Positions 1 through 8,465 of a stretch of DNA of 64,000 nucleotides are shown here, piece by piece. Position numbers and translations under genes: made by a program. Below the pieces are notes generated by a model. That model ran no database searches and was not told the DNA's origin. It saw only the letters and a list, made by a program, of their open reading frames with translations. Numbering within the stretch: position 1 is the first letter of the stretch; the number at the start of each line of letters is the position of its first letter. The stretch comes from Lysobacter_C sp966210725 (GTDB taxonomy: Bacteria > Pseudomonadota > Gammaproteobacteria > Xanthomonadales > Xanthomonadaceae): contig CBIHLN010000002.1 of assembly GCA_966210725.1 (NCBI GenBank), positions 1 through 64,000 of the forward strand. Reading direction: 5' to 3'.

Positions 1-10
1 GACCCCGCCC

Positions 11-1441
11 ATGACACAGTTACGCGCCCAGCCAGCCCGACCCGCACCCATGCCAAGCGAGAATGGGCCCGCGCGTGGCCGACCCGCGCGGCTGACCTGG
101 GCCTGGCTGCCGGTTGCCGCGGTGATCGTGGCCATGTTCTACCCGGGCATCATGTCCAACGACAGCCATGCCTCGCTCGAACAGGCACGCACACTGGAGT
201 TCACCAGTTGGCACCCGCCCATCATGGCGCTGGTGTGGGCCGTGCTGGACCGCATCGTGGAGGGCCCGGCACTGATGTTGGTCGGACAGGCCGTGCTGTA
301 CGCCACCGCCTGTGCCCGGCTCTGCATGGAAGCCCTTCCCCGGCTGGTGGAGCGCTGGTCCGCCTGGGTCGTGGTGCCGCTGTTCGGCCTGTTCCCGCCC
401 GCCATGACCTTGAACGGCATGATCTGGAAGGACGTATGGATGTCAGGCCTGCTGTTGTTCGCCGTGGCCTACCTGTTCCGGATGGCCAACGCCACGCAAC
501 GACAGGTGCGGGTACGCGCCTTTGCAATCCTCGTGCTGTGCTGTCTGCTGGCCACGGCGTTCCGGCACAACGCCATCGCCGCCACCGCGGGTCTGCTCGC
601 CGGTGGCCTGTACTACCTGTGGCCCCATCGCCACCGCGGCTGGCAGTTGCTGCGTGCCTGCATCGGCGGCGTAGTGCTGGCCGTGGTGCTGCTGGTGCCG
701 GTGACCGCACTCAACCGGCTGGTGGCCGAACCCGCCCATGTAACGACGCCGATCCTGATGCACGACATCGCCGGCATCATCGTCAACGCCGATGAGCCCT
801 GGCGCGCCGCGCGCCTGGCACTAGCGGAGGCCCCCAACCTCACCGATCAGTCCGCGCGCGAGTTCACGCGCGGCATCAAGAAACACTACTCACCTGCCGC
901 TGCAGCCCGCATGGTCCGCACAACGCGTCGACCTGATGCCCCGTTCGCGATCAACGTCTACAAGCTGGACCACGATGCGGCTTCGGTGAAGCGGGCTTGG
1001 AAGGTGCTTCTGAAAACCCATCCTGAGGCATACTGGAGGCATCGCCGCGATGCCTTCTCATGCCTTCTGCAGTTGTGCGACCTGGCGGCATGGAACGACC
1101 ATAGCTACGTGCTTAACCCAAGATACGTAGAGCCCGACGGGCGGCACATTGGTCAGGCGCTTTTTCGCAGAACCCTCGGAAGTGAGAAGCTCGCTCGCCT
1201 GTACGCGCCAATCCTGTGGCTATCCGTCGTTCTGGCCGCCGCGATCTACGCTTCTTTCCGTCTATCGTCGAGCAGCATCGTCATTTTTCTCTGCCTCAGC
1301 GGTGTTGGCCTGGCGCTGTCTTTACTGCTCACATCGCCCATTGAAAGTTATCGCTATATGCACTGGCTGACGATACTGGGATGGACCACGACCCTCTACC
1401 TGCTGGCGGGCACTCGGAAGACGACCGCGCCAGCGACTTAA
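11..1441 (+). CDS. Polytopic membrane protein, possible GT-C glycosyltransferase
   Basis: A 476-residue integral membrane protein with about ten hydrophobic segments. After the first membrane segment comes YPGIMSNDS (Asp near residue 51), then SWHPPIMALVW near 66-76 and MIWKDVW near 137. An acidic residue in the first outer loop followed by a W-P motif is typical of GT-C enzymes that use lipid-linked sugars. I therefore infer transfer or modification of a glycan at the periplasmic face; the substrate is unknown. It is the last recognisable gene at the left edge of the polysaccharide locus and lies directly before the pyruvyl transferase on the same strand. Its 3' half (from about 950) becomes visibly less GC-rich. 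A non-enzymatic membrane protein remains possible. Confidence 0.6.
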   Translation: MTQLRAQPARPAPMPSENGPARGRPARLTWAWLPVAAVIVAMFYPGIMSNDSHASLEQARTLEFTSWHPPIMALVWAVLDRIVEGPALMLVGQAVLYATACARLCMEALPRLVERWSAWVVVPLFGLFPPAMTLNGMIWKDVWMSGLLLFAVAYLFRMANATQRQVRVRAFAILVLCCLLATAFRHNAIAATAGLLAGGLYYLWPHRHRGWQLLRACIGGVVLAVVLLVPVTALNRLVAEPAHVTTPILMHDIAGIIVNADEPWRAARLALAEAPNLTDQSAREFTRGIKKHYSPAAAARMVRTTRRPDAPFAINVYKLDHDAASVKRAWKVLLKTHPEAYWRHRRDAFSCLLQLCDLAAWNDHSYVLNPRYVEPDGRHIGQALFRRTLGSEKLARLYAPILWLSVVLAAAIYASFRLSSSSIVIFLCLSGVGLALSLLLTSPIESYRYMHWLTILGWTTTLYLLAGTRKTTAPAT

Positions 1442-1501
1442 TTGGTTGAAACAAAAGGTGCTCAGAGCACCTCAAGCAAATATTTATGGAGTATGCGACT
1501 T

Positions 1502-2494
1502 ATGGCTAAGAAGCGTATCGGACTTGTCGGCTTCTTCGGATGGGGCAACTACGGCGACGAGTTGTTCATCGATGTCTATCGCCAGTGGCTCGAACCAGAA
1601 TTTGAAGTCAAGGTTCTCAATGATCTGACCGTGAAGCCGTACTTTTCACGACCCGTCGCGGACGTGCTTGCTGAGGTCGACGCCATCGTCATAGGCGGCG
1701 GCGACCTTGTTATGCCCTGGACTGTGTCGGAGCTGTACTGGAAAAGAGAATATCTGGATCTTCCCGTTCACATCTGTGGCGTCGGGGTGCCCACTTGGAA
1801 AGGATCTAAGGAACCGGCACTCAAATATATGAGGGAGTTCCTGTCCCACCCGAATATCCGTTACTTCAACACGCGCGATATGGAAAGCGCTACTTGGATC
1901 AAGCGGAACCTGCGTCCAGCCGTCGAACCCACTCACTCTGCCGATCTAGTGTTCGCTCTCGACCTCCCACCAGCCGAAAAACCCGATGACGCACCGATTC
2001 TGGGAGTGGTGACTCGGGACCGCAGCGGAAAACCGGATGATGTGTCAAACATCCTCCGCCTATGCGAAAAAGCAAAGACGGAAGGCTATCGGATACGCCA
2101 GATTATCCTCGGCACCGGACCAGTGGGTCTGCGGGACGCAGATCGCGCAGCAGATCTGGCTGTCCCCGACAAAGAAATTGTCCGGAGCGAGAATATTGCC
2201 GACCTTTCGAGGGCCATTGGCGAGTGCACAGCGATTACAAGCATGAAGTTTCATGGAACGGTAGTCGCCGCCGCGTACGGTGTACCCTCGTTCGTGCTCT
2301 CGCCCACGGACAAGAGCCGAAATCTGATGCGCATGATGGAGCGACCTGACCTTCTCAGCTCCATCGCCGATAAACGGCTGGCTGATCGTTTCACCCCGTT
2401 CTGCCCGCCCATCCCGCGCTCGACCCGTCACTTTCTGAAGCGACGAGCCGAGGCTACTCTTCAGAGCCTCGCCGAGGCATTGCGACATTCCTGA
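1502..2494 (+). CDS. Polysaccharide pyruvyl transferase family protein
   Basis: A 330-residue protein of the polysaccharide pyruvyl transferase family (CsaB/WcaK type), which moves pyruvate from PEP onto a sugar as a ketal. The N-terminus IGLVGFFGWGNYGDE is the family's glycine-rich start; VDAIVIGGGDLV, a C-terminal TSMKFHGTVVAAAYGVPS and the following SPTDKSRN segment fit the family fold. The frame is open upstream to a TTG at 1442 and an ATG at 1493; I chose ATG 1502 because a GGAG at 1488-1491 suits it better and the conserved domain starts right there. It sits on the opposite strand to the main polysaccharide operon, with convergent sulfotransferase genes ending 12 bp away. Base composition is less GC-rich than in genes further right. 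Confidence 0.8.
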   Translation: MAKKRIGLVGFFGWGNYGDELFIDVYRQWLEPEFEVKVLNDLTVKPYFSRPVADVLAEVDAIVIGGGDLVMPWTVSELYWKREYLDLPVHICGVGVPTWKGSKEPALKYMREFLSHPNIRYFNTRDMESATWIKRNLRPAVEPTHSADLVFALDLPPAEKPDDAPILGVVTRDRSGKPDDVSNILRLCEKAKTEGYRIRQIILGTGPVGLRDADRAADLAVPDKEIVRSENIADLSRAIGECTAITSMKFHGTVVAAAYGVPSFVLSPTDKSRNLMRMMERPDLLSSIADKRLADRFTPFCPPIPRSTRHFLKRRAEATLQSLAEALRHS

Positions 2495-2506
2495 TCGTGA
2501 AACTGA

Positions 2507-3196
2507 TCAGCTTTCAAGCCCCTCGAACGAGTATTCAGGAAAACGCTCGAAGAATGGTGCGTTTGCCTTGTATACCAAGGCTATGAGATCTGGGGTGTAG
2601 AAGTCTTTGTAAGACTCATCCTTACCCATGGCGTTCGTAACGTTGAACCGCGGGACGGTTATGTCTGCGGGCAGCCCAACGTCCCGCTTGAGTCGTTCGA
2701 AGTCTTCATCCATACGCTCCTGATGGATGTAAAGATCAATGCCGACATGGAAATCCGCTTGCGGCTCGAAAGCATCCTTGCCCGCCACACTTGACTCGAG
2801 GAATTCGGGAAAGGTCATCTTTAACTGACGCTTGAGTTGGCGAACGTAACGATCGCGATCCGCCTCGGGCAGCTTGTTGATCCAGGAATTGGGATTGTCA
2901 GCCTGCTTCGCGCGAGTAACGCGATTTCTTAGATATTTGGCCACGTGCCAAGAGAATGGGTTCCTGATTCCGACGAAACGGTAGTAGGAACTAACGGCTT
3001 GCAGTAGGCCCTGATCTTCAAGCTGCACCACGGATGTATGCTTCTTGGGTGCAAGACGCTTGCCGTCGGCGACAATATCTGCCGGCGGATAGTACTCGCC
3101 GATTCCATTATCTGACAGTGCTTTGATAATCGCCGAACTGCCCGTCGCCGGCGCCGAAAGAAACATGAATCTGAAATCTCTTGATATATATGCCAC
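2507..3196 (-). CDS. Sulfotransferase family protein (second of tandem pair)
   Basis: A 229-residue sulfotransferase-like protein. MFLSAPATGSSAIIKAL near the N-terminus matches the loop that binds the 5'-phosphosulfate of PAPS, and YRFVGIRNPFSWHVAKYLR matches the 3'-phosphate site (R-P-x-S/W pattern). It should be cytoplasmic and add sulfate to a glycan or other acceptor from PAPS. The frame runs up to a TTG at 3223, but a GTG at 3196 has a better AGGAG upstream, so I begin there; this leaves 4 bp after the stop of the preceding sulfotransferase. It is the last gene of the minus-strand polysaccharide operon. It is only distantly similar to its neighbour by eye, so the two probably use different acceptors. 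Codon use is AT-richer than in the housekeeping genes. Confidence 0.72.
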   Translation of the reverse strand: MAYISRDFRFMFLSAPATGSSAIIKALSDNGIGEYYPPADIVADGKRLAPKKHTSVVQLEDQGLLQAVSSYYRFVGIRNPFSWHVAKYLRNRVTRAKQADNPNSWINKLPEADRDRYVRQLKRQLKMTFPEFLESSVAGKDAFEPQADFHVGIDLYIHQERMDEDFERLKRDVGLPADITVPRFNVTNAMGKDESYKDFYTPDLIALVYKANAPFFERFPEYSFEGLES

Positions 3197-3200
3197 GTCG

Positions 3201-4163
3201 TTACTGCTCCTGATCGCCTGCAATTAGTTGAGAGTCCGGGATGGCGCTTTGGATCTCCGCACTCTGGGCCTTCACCGGCCATCTTATGTAATCCATAAAG
3301 CGCGTGTCACCCGTGATTTCTGCGCATTGCTTCATGTCTTCTTCGAAGCACTCGCCCATGAGCTCCTGGATACGATCCGCACTGAGTTCAAGTGTCCAAC
3401 GCTTTTGTGCTGCCAAGACGTCAGCTACTTGTGCAGGGTCCGCACCGGGGTAGCACACGACTTCTCCCGGGCCAGAGCCGAAGGCGATAAGGGTGTTTCC
3501 ACGGACTTCATAATTGGGTACAGGGCGCCGTGCGAATACCGGCATTGCCGCGGGCATCCGACGCTCAATCTCCGCCGCCACATCCGCATCGGTGACTCGT
3601 CCAATCCATGCATGGAGTTGCGAGGCATCATGCTCAAGGAAAAAAAGACTCACTTCGTCCTTGTCGAAGAATTCCATCACAAGGCGTAAGGCTGCCCCAT
3701 ATCGCAGTGAGAGTCTCGGCCCCTTCAATGCGTCAAAGAAGCTCCCCGGGCCTCCTCTTCTCAGAAGATCGCTCCTACGATTAAAAACCCCGTTGCCGAA
3801 CAGCCCGAACGTATGGAGATCGTGAATGTAATGCGAATATGCCCGTGCCACGGGGTGGCGAATACATATCACGACCTGACGCTCCCTGAGAGTGCTCTTT
3901 ATATTCTCGAGAACTTGCACCAGGACAGGTAAAGCCTGGTGTATGTACGGGGGCGAAGCCTCAAAACTATAAAGCGCCGACTCTGACGAGCCAAACCGCG
4001 ACATGTAGGCATCATACTGACCCACCGCAGGAAAGTTGCGGGGAAGGAAGTACTTCAGCTCTTTCTCATACGCGGGCGTGCACACACTATTCGACAGCCT
4101 GAAAGCTTCGTCGAGGAGGGTGGTTCCGCATTTGGCAAAACCCAGGCAAACGATATTTTTCAT
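3201..4163 (-). CDS. Sulfotransferase family protein (first of tandem pair)
   Basis: A 320-residue PAPS-dependent sulfotransferase. VCLGFAKCGTTLLDEAF at residues 4-20 is the 5'-phosphosulfate-binding loop (K-x-G-T-T), and VVICIRHPVARAYSHY near 97-112 is the 3'-phosphate-binding motif (R-P-x-x-R-x-x-S). The early ALYSFEASPPY segment resembles the S-P-x-Y element of bacterial glycan and heparan sulfotransferases. The start ATG overlaps the stop of the upstream glycosyltransferase by ATGA, so the two are coupled. Its place in an ABC-exported polysaccharide operon suggests sulfation of that glycan. AT-richer than the upstream operon, and so possibly acquired separately. Confidence 0.82.
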   Translation of the reverse strand: MKNIVCLGFAKCGTTLLDEAFRLSNSVCTPAYEKELKYFLPRNFPAVGQYDAYMSRFGSSESALYSFEASPPYIHQALPVLVQVLENIKSTLRERQVVICIRHPVARAYSHYIHDLHTFGLFGNGVFNRRSDLLRRGGPGSFFDALKGPRLSLRYGAALRLVMEFFDKDEVSLFFLEHDASQLHAWIGRVTDADVAAEIERRMPAAMPVFARRPVPNYEVRGNTLIAFGSGPGEVVCYPGADPAQVADVLAAQKRWTLELSADRIQELMGECFEEDMKQCAEITGDTRFMDYIRWPVKAQSAEIQSAIPDSQLIAGDQEQ

Positions 4164-7100
4164 CGTTCTGCCAGCAAATCTAGATACAGGCCTTTATAGA
4201 CGTCAACGGCGGCTGGCCACGAGCGTTCACTTGTGACCCAGGTAAATCCGGCTTCTCCCAATGCTTGGCGCTGGCCTTCATTTTGCGCAAGCGAAAGAAG
4301 TGCCTCGGATAGCGCGCGTGGACTCCCGGCATCGAACTCCAATCCCCGTATACCCGGCGGTACCAGCTCATGTAGCGCTGGACGGTCACTGACGATGAGG
4401 GGCCTGCGCATCGCCATGGCTTCGAGGGGCTTCATCGGCGTGACGAAGTCGCTGGCGAAATCCGCTACCCGCGGGACGACGAAGATATCGATAAGCGCGT
4501 AGTAACGCGGTATTTCGTCGTGGGGCACCTCGCCAGTGAAAACCACCGCGTCCGCGATCCCCAGCTCCAACGCCAGCAATCGCAACGCATCCAGCTGCGG
4601 GCCACGGCCCACAATCAGGCACTGCAGTTCCGCTCCTGTTGCACGGGCCAGTGCCACGGCGCGGAGCAGTACATCGTGACCCTCTCGTGCCGACACGTTC
4701 GAGATGTAGCCGGCCACAAGGCCGTCGCGCAACCCGATGCGCGAGCGCAGATCAGGATCGGGCTCGACCGGCTGGAATTTGTCCAGGTCCACGCTGTTGG
4801 GAACAACGAAGATCTTGTCCGCGGGGATGCCACGCGCGACAAGGCCCTCTTTCATCGTTTCACAGATGGTGACCACGGCGTCTGCTTGGCGCATGCACCG
4901 GTCCTCCTGGGCCATGCGGCGACGCGTGAATTCCGCGTCCAGCACCCACTCGGCCATCGGGCGCCAAGTGTGCTCGTGGTACGAGCGAACCTCATATACG
5001 AACGGGACGCCGAGCTTGCGCGCCACCGCCATGCCGACCAGTGCCTGCTCGTACCCGCGATAGCCGGAGCTGGCCTGCACGACGTCGACGTTCTTGTCGC
5101 GCAGCAGATGGGCCGTAAGCAGCGCCGTGTACTCGAGCTGGCGAGTGGAAGGAATGGTCCGCAGGTCTTCGCGGCTGATGCCGTTCAAGCGGTAATGGGG
5201 CACTCCCTCGATCTCTTCCATTTCCCAGGGTTGCCCGCTGGTGTTGCCCGCTGGGTAGCCAAGGGGCGTAACCACGATGGGTTCCATCCCCGCCTGCTTC
5301 TGGAACTTGACCATGTTGAGGCAGCGGATGGCGCCACCGGTGTTCTCATAGGGCACGGACGTCTTGAACAGGTGTGCCACGCGCAGGGGAGCGCCGTCCG
5401 CCCGCACCCGGGCTTGGCCCTGCCATGCGCCGGGAACCTCGATCGTCCACGCCGGGTCCTGCTCCTGCAAAGCCGCTAGGACATGACGTGCCTTGAACCG
5501 CAGCTTGCCCGGAGGCTTTTGCAGGTCCAGGGCCCGGCGCGCAACGGACCGCATTGCCGTTGCATCACCCAGCCGCCTCAGGACGTCCAGCGCGCCACTC
5601 AGCACGTCCGGGTCCACAGGATGCGCGTCCAGCAAGCGTTGGACCATGACCCGTGCGGCTTCGGCGTCCTGCTCTTCGACCCGTTTGGCGTTGGTGATTG
5701 ATGCCGGCAGCAGGCGTGACTCCAGCAGCGCGTCGCAAGGATGGACACCACAGGTATAAGCGAGGTCCACATCGCCTTCGTTGGCGATCCGTACGACCAT
5801 CGAGGCGGCAGCCGGCGGTGGTACCACCTCGAGCGCTGCGGAAAGGTACTGGGCGGAAGCCCCACCGGCATTGACTGTCGATGTGGTCAGCTGAAGTGCG
5901 GTTCCCGCGCGCTGCACGCGACCGGCACGGGCCACGGCCTCGCAGCCGGTGAGTGACAGCGGCCGGCCTGACGCGTCCTGGAACAGAACCGTGAGTGTCT
6001 GCGGCGGTGAAATACCTGCGGGTGCCACCCGCAGGCCTTCGAAGGCAACGCGAAGCCTCCACTCGGCAAACGCGGGGCGCGTGATCTCGACTTTTCGCGC
6101 GACGCCAAGCCGCGCGTGCATCTCGCGTGCCCCAGCTCCGTCCGTATCCAGCGCGCTCAATTGGACCATTCGATGAATGGCCGCGTCGCGTACGCTGTCG
6201 CCCCGGTACAGGCGTAGCCGGGCAGAGGCAGCGCTTTCAGGGCACCACATGATGCAACGGAATGACCGCGCCTCGGATACCCCGCCGAACTGCAACAGCG
6301 GTTCCGCCACCACACCTGCCTCTACGTTCCGGTCGAGAATGGGCCGCCCCTCCGCATCGAGGTACTCGCACACCGCCTGTAGTGCCGGTGCGCCAGATTG
6401 GGAGCTACGCGCGTCGTACTGGCCCGATAGAACGGCGTACCGGCCCCTGGCCTGCTCCGGTACGACCAATGGAAGGCGCGTACCCCGCGCGCCCACCGGC
6501 AGCCATTCTCCAGGCGCCTGGACTCCATCGGCCAATTCCGCCACAAGCCGCGGCTCTGCCACCAACTGCAGGCCGTCGGTCCCCTTCCAGCGTCGAACGG
6601 AAATACGGGCGCGTACCGCCTGCTGCGGCGGCCGCAACAGCAGCCGGACTTCCTTGGCGCCGTCGCGTGCCGTGCCGGCGTAGGCGAAATGACCGTGCTT
6701 GCTGGAGTGGTTGCAGCCTTCATAGGGGCCGGGCAGTTCCTGTCGCTCGGCATCCGTGTAAACCACCTGCACAATCGCCGCGCGGTCCGAAGGAACATCG
6801 TCTGCCAAGGCAACATGCAGGCAATGCGCGAACCCGCCATTGACGGGAACTTCAAGGTCCGCAAGGCTGCCAGCTGCTGCGGCAACTTCTGGCGGGCCAT
6901 CGACGCTGACACTCGCCGAGGCGCGCCACGCGAAGACCGACACATGGATGGATGCGGCGGCGGCCGGCGCGGTAACAGTCGCTGCCGACCAGCCCGCGCT
7001 GAGGGCTTCTCCAAATGCGACCGTCGGAAGGTAGATGTACTGGCCATGTCGTTCGGACTCGAAGCAGCCCGGGTAAGGCCCCGCGACTTCATTCCCGTCG

Positions 7101-7276
7101 GCGTCGTTGAAGCGGATTCGTGCGACAAGTGCTCGCGGCCCGGCTTCGTCGGGGATATCGAAAGCGGCAACCCGGACACGGTAGCCGGAGCCCGGCCGGA
7201 CAGTCGCCTCACCCTGCGACAGCATCGCTTTCGCAGAAGGAGACTGTGGATTAGCGGACGTGGCTTCGATGCTCAT
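4160..7276 (-). CDS. GT4 glycosyltransferase with long N-terminal beta-rich region
   Basis: A 1,038-residue protein. The last 400 or so residues form a GT-B glycosyltransferase of family 4: an early NTGGAIRCLNMVKF segment, VSAREGHDVLLRAVALA, LIVGRGPQLDALRLLAL, FTGEVPHDEIPRYYALIDI and the donor-site E-x7-E region at FVTPMKPLEAMAMRRP. The first ~600 residues are beta-rich and contain an internal duplication: GPYPGCFESERHGQYIY (about 66-82) and GPYEGCNHSSKHGHFAY (about 183-199) match closely. That part may bind glycan; it is not a domain I can name. No signal peptide or membrane segment is seen. Start and stop both overlap neighbours by ATGA, placing it firmly in the operon. Confidence 0.82.
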   Translation of the reverse strand: MSIEATSANPQSPSAKAMLSQGEATVRPGSGYRVRVAAFDIPDEAGPRALVARIRFNDADGNEVAGPYPGCFESERHGQYIYLPTVAFGEALSAGWSAATVTAPAAAASIHVSVFAWRASASVSVDGPPEVAAAAGSLADLEVPVNGGFAHCLHVALADDVPSDRAAIVQVVYTDAERQELPGPYEGCNHSSKHGHFAYAGTARDGAKEVRLLLRPPQQAVRARISVRRWKGTDGLQLVAEPRLVAELADGVQAPGEWLPVGARGTRLPLVVPEQARGRYAVLSGQYDARSSQSGAPALQAVCEYLDAEGRPILDRNVEAGVVAEPLLQFGGVSEARSFRCIMWCPESAASARLRLYRGDSVRDAAIHRMVQLSALDTDGAGAREMHARLGVARKVEITRPAFAEWRLRVAFEGLRVAPAGISPPQTLTVLFQDASGRPLSLTGCEAVARAGRVQRAGTALQLTTSTVNAGGASAQYLSAALEVVPPPAAASMVVRIANEGDVDLAYTCGVHPCDALLESRLLPASITNAKRVEEQDAEAARVMVQRLLDAHPVDPDVLSGALDVLRRLGDATAMRSVARRALDLQKPPGKLRFKARHVLAALQEQDPAWTIEVPGAWQGQARVRADGAPLRVAHLFKTSVPYENTGGAIRCLNMVKFQKQAGMEPIVVTPLGYPAGNTSGQPWEMEEIEGVPHYRLNGISREDLRTIPSTRQLEYTALLTAHLLRDKNVDVVQASSGYRGYEQALVGMAVARKLGVPFVYEVRSYHEHTWRPMAEWVLDAEFTRRRMAQEDRCMRQADAVVTICETMKEGLVARGIPADKIFVVPNSVDLDKFQPVEPDPDLRSRIGLRDGLVAGYISNVSAREGHDVLLRAVALARATGAELQCLIVGRGPQLDALRLLALELGIADAVVFTGEVPHDEIPRYYALIDIFVVPRVADFASDFVTPMKPLEAMAMRRPLIVSDRPALHELVPPGIRGLEFDAGSPRALSEALLSLAQNEGQRQALGEAGFTWVTSERSWPAAVDVYKGLYLDLLAER

Positions 7277-8436
7277 CGCATGTCCCCCTGGTCGAACAGC
7301 CTTTGGGTCAGACTGTGGAAGAAGGCATCGGACACGTGGTGCGGACTGTGACGCTGCAGTAGACGATCGAATACTTCCGGCGAAGGTACATGGGCGAAGG
7401 CGCGTTCCATCGCATCTACCAGCCCGCTCTCCTGCTCAGGCCCGTAAAGCAGCGTCGTGTCATCGGAGAACGTCTCAACCAGGCCACCACCCGCTGGCGC
7501 GACCAGTGGCTTGCGGAAGGTGGAAGCCAGCAACGCCACGCCCGAATTGAGGGTCCTGCGGTAGGGCGCCACAACGACATCGGCCGCATTGAACACCACC
7601 TGCACCTGCCGCTCTTCCATGGCACTGGGGATGAACAGGATGTCGGTGTCATCACCGATGCAGCCGCGGATCTCGTCCGCGTAGCCGGCATCGATCGGCT
7701 TGCCCGCGATCACGAGCCGCAGGGGCCGTGAGTGCTCGCGTGCACGGAGCGTGCGGAATGCGTCGATCAGGTCCAACACCCCCTTGTAGGGTTGCAGGGA
7801 TCCGAAGAATGCAAACGTGAACGCACCGCCCGGCAGGTCCAGTTCCAGGCGGGACGCTTCCCGCTCGTCGACGTTGGCGTACCAGCCCTCGTAGGAAGGA
7901 TGCGGAACATGAAACACCTTGTCCCCCGGGAGGTCGTAGTGGCGACGCGCTTCGTCGACCGAGGCATGCGAGAGCACATGGACGGCATCGGCGCCTTCCA
8001 CCAGCACTCGGCGCAGGGCGACTTCGGCCTCCGGGTACGGACAGTCGTGCGGAAGAACGTTGTGCAGGCTCCAGACGACCCTGTGGCCTGCAGCGCGCCA
8101 GGACGCCAAGTTCGAGCGGAAGCCAGCAATGCGCGCTTCGGCCGCCGAGCGCGATTCGACACCTTTGAGCACGGAGGCCAGCCAATGCAGATGGATGACC
8201 GACCTGTCCCGCCAACTGACGCGCCCCAGGTTCTGCAACTGCAGGCCAGGCACAACCGCATAGCCATTGACCGCCGCCCGGCTGTACAGCAGGCGCTGGA
8301 ACGGGTTCATGGAGGCCGCCGGGTAGTACGTCAGCGCGTACGGCAGCTCCGTACCACGATGCGCCTGCATATAGACCGCATTGACGAAGGCTTCGGCGGG
8401 GCTGACGGCTTCGTCGGCCAGATCTCGAATTCGCAT
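7273..8436 (-). CDS. Glycosyltransferase family 4-like protein
   Basis: A 387-residue GT-B enzyme. VIHLHWLASVLKG, RVVWSLHNVLPHDCPYP and DAVHVLSHAS belong to the acceptor half; FAFFGSLQPYKGVLDLIDAF and LRLVIAGKPID to the donor half, followed by NAADVVVAPYRRTLNSGVALLA, where the donor-binding acidic motif would lie. It should add one sugar of the locus glycan in the cytoplasm. The open frame continues upstream to 9024, but that part overlaps the MBOAT gene in another frame; I take ATG 8436, which starts 29 bp after the MBOAT stop and just before recognisable sequence. Its stop overlaps the start of the next glycosyltransferase by 4 bp. Confidence 0.82.
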   Translation of the reverse strand: MRIRDLADEAVSPAEAFVNAVYMQAHRGTELPYALTYYPAASMNPFQRLLYSRAAVNGYAVVPGLQLQNLGRVSWRDRSVIHLHWLASVLKGVESRSAAEARIAGFRSNLASWRAAGHRVVWSLHNVLPHDCPYPEAEVALRRVLVEGADAVHVLSHASVDEARRHYDLPGDKVFHVPHPSYEGWYANVDEREASRLELDLPGGAFTFAFFGSLQPYKGVLDLIDAFRTLRAREHSRPLRLVIAGKPIDAGYADEIRGCIGDDTDILFIPSAMEERQVQVVFNAADVVVAPYRRTLNSGVALLASTFRKPLVAPAGGGLVETFSDDTTLLYGPEQESGLVDAMERAFAHVPSPEVFDRLLQRHSPHHVSDAFFHSLTQRLFDQGDMR

Positions 8437-8465
8437 CTCGTGTTTTTCCCGGAGTACCCGCAGGT

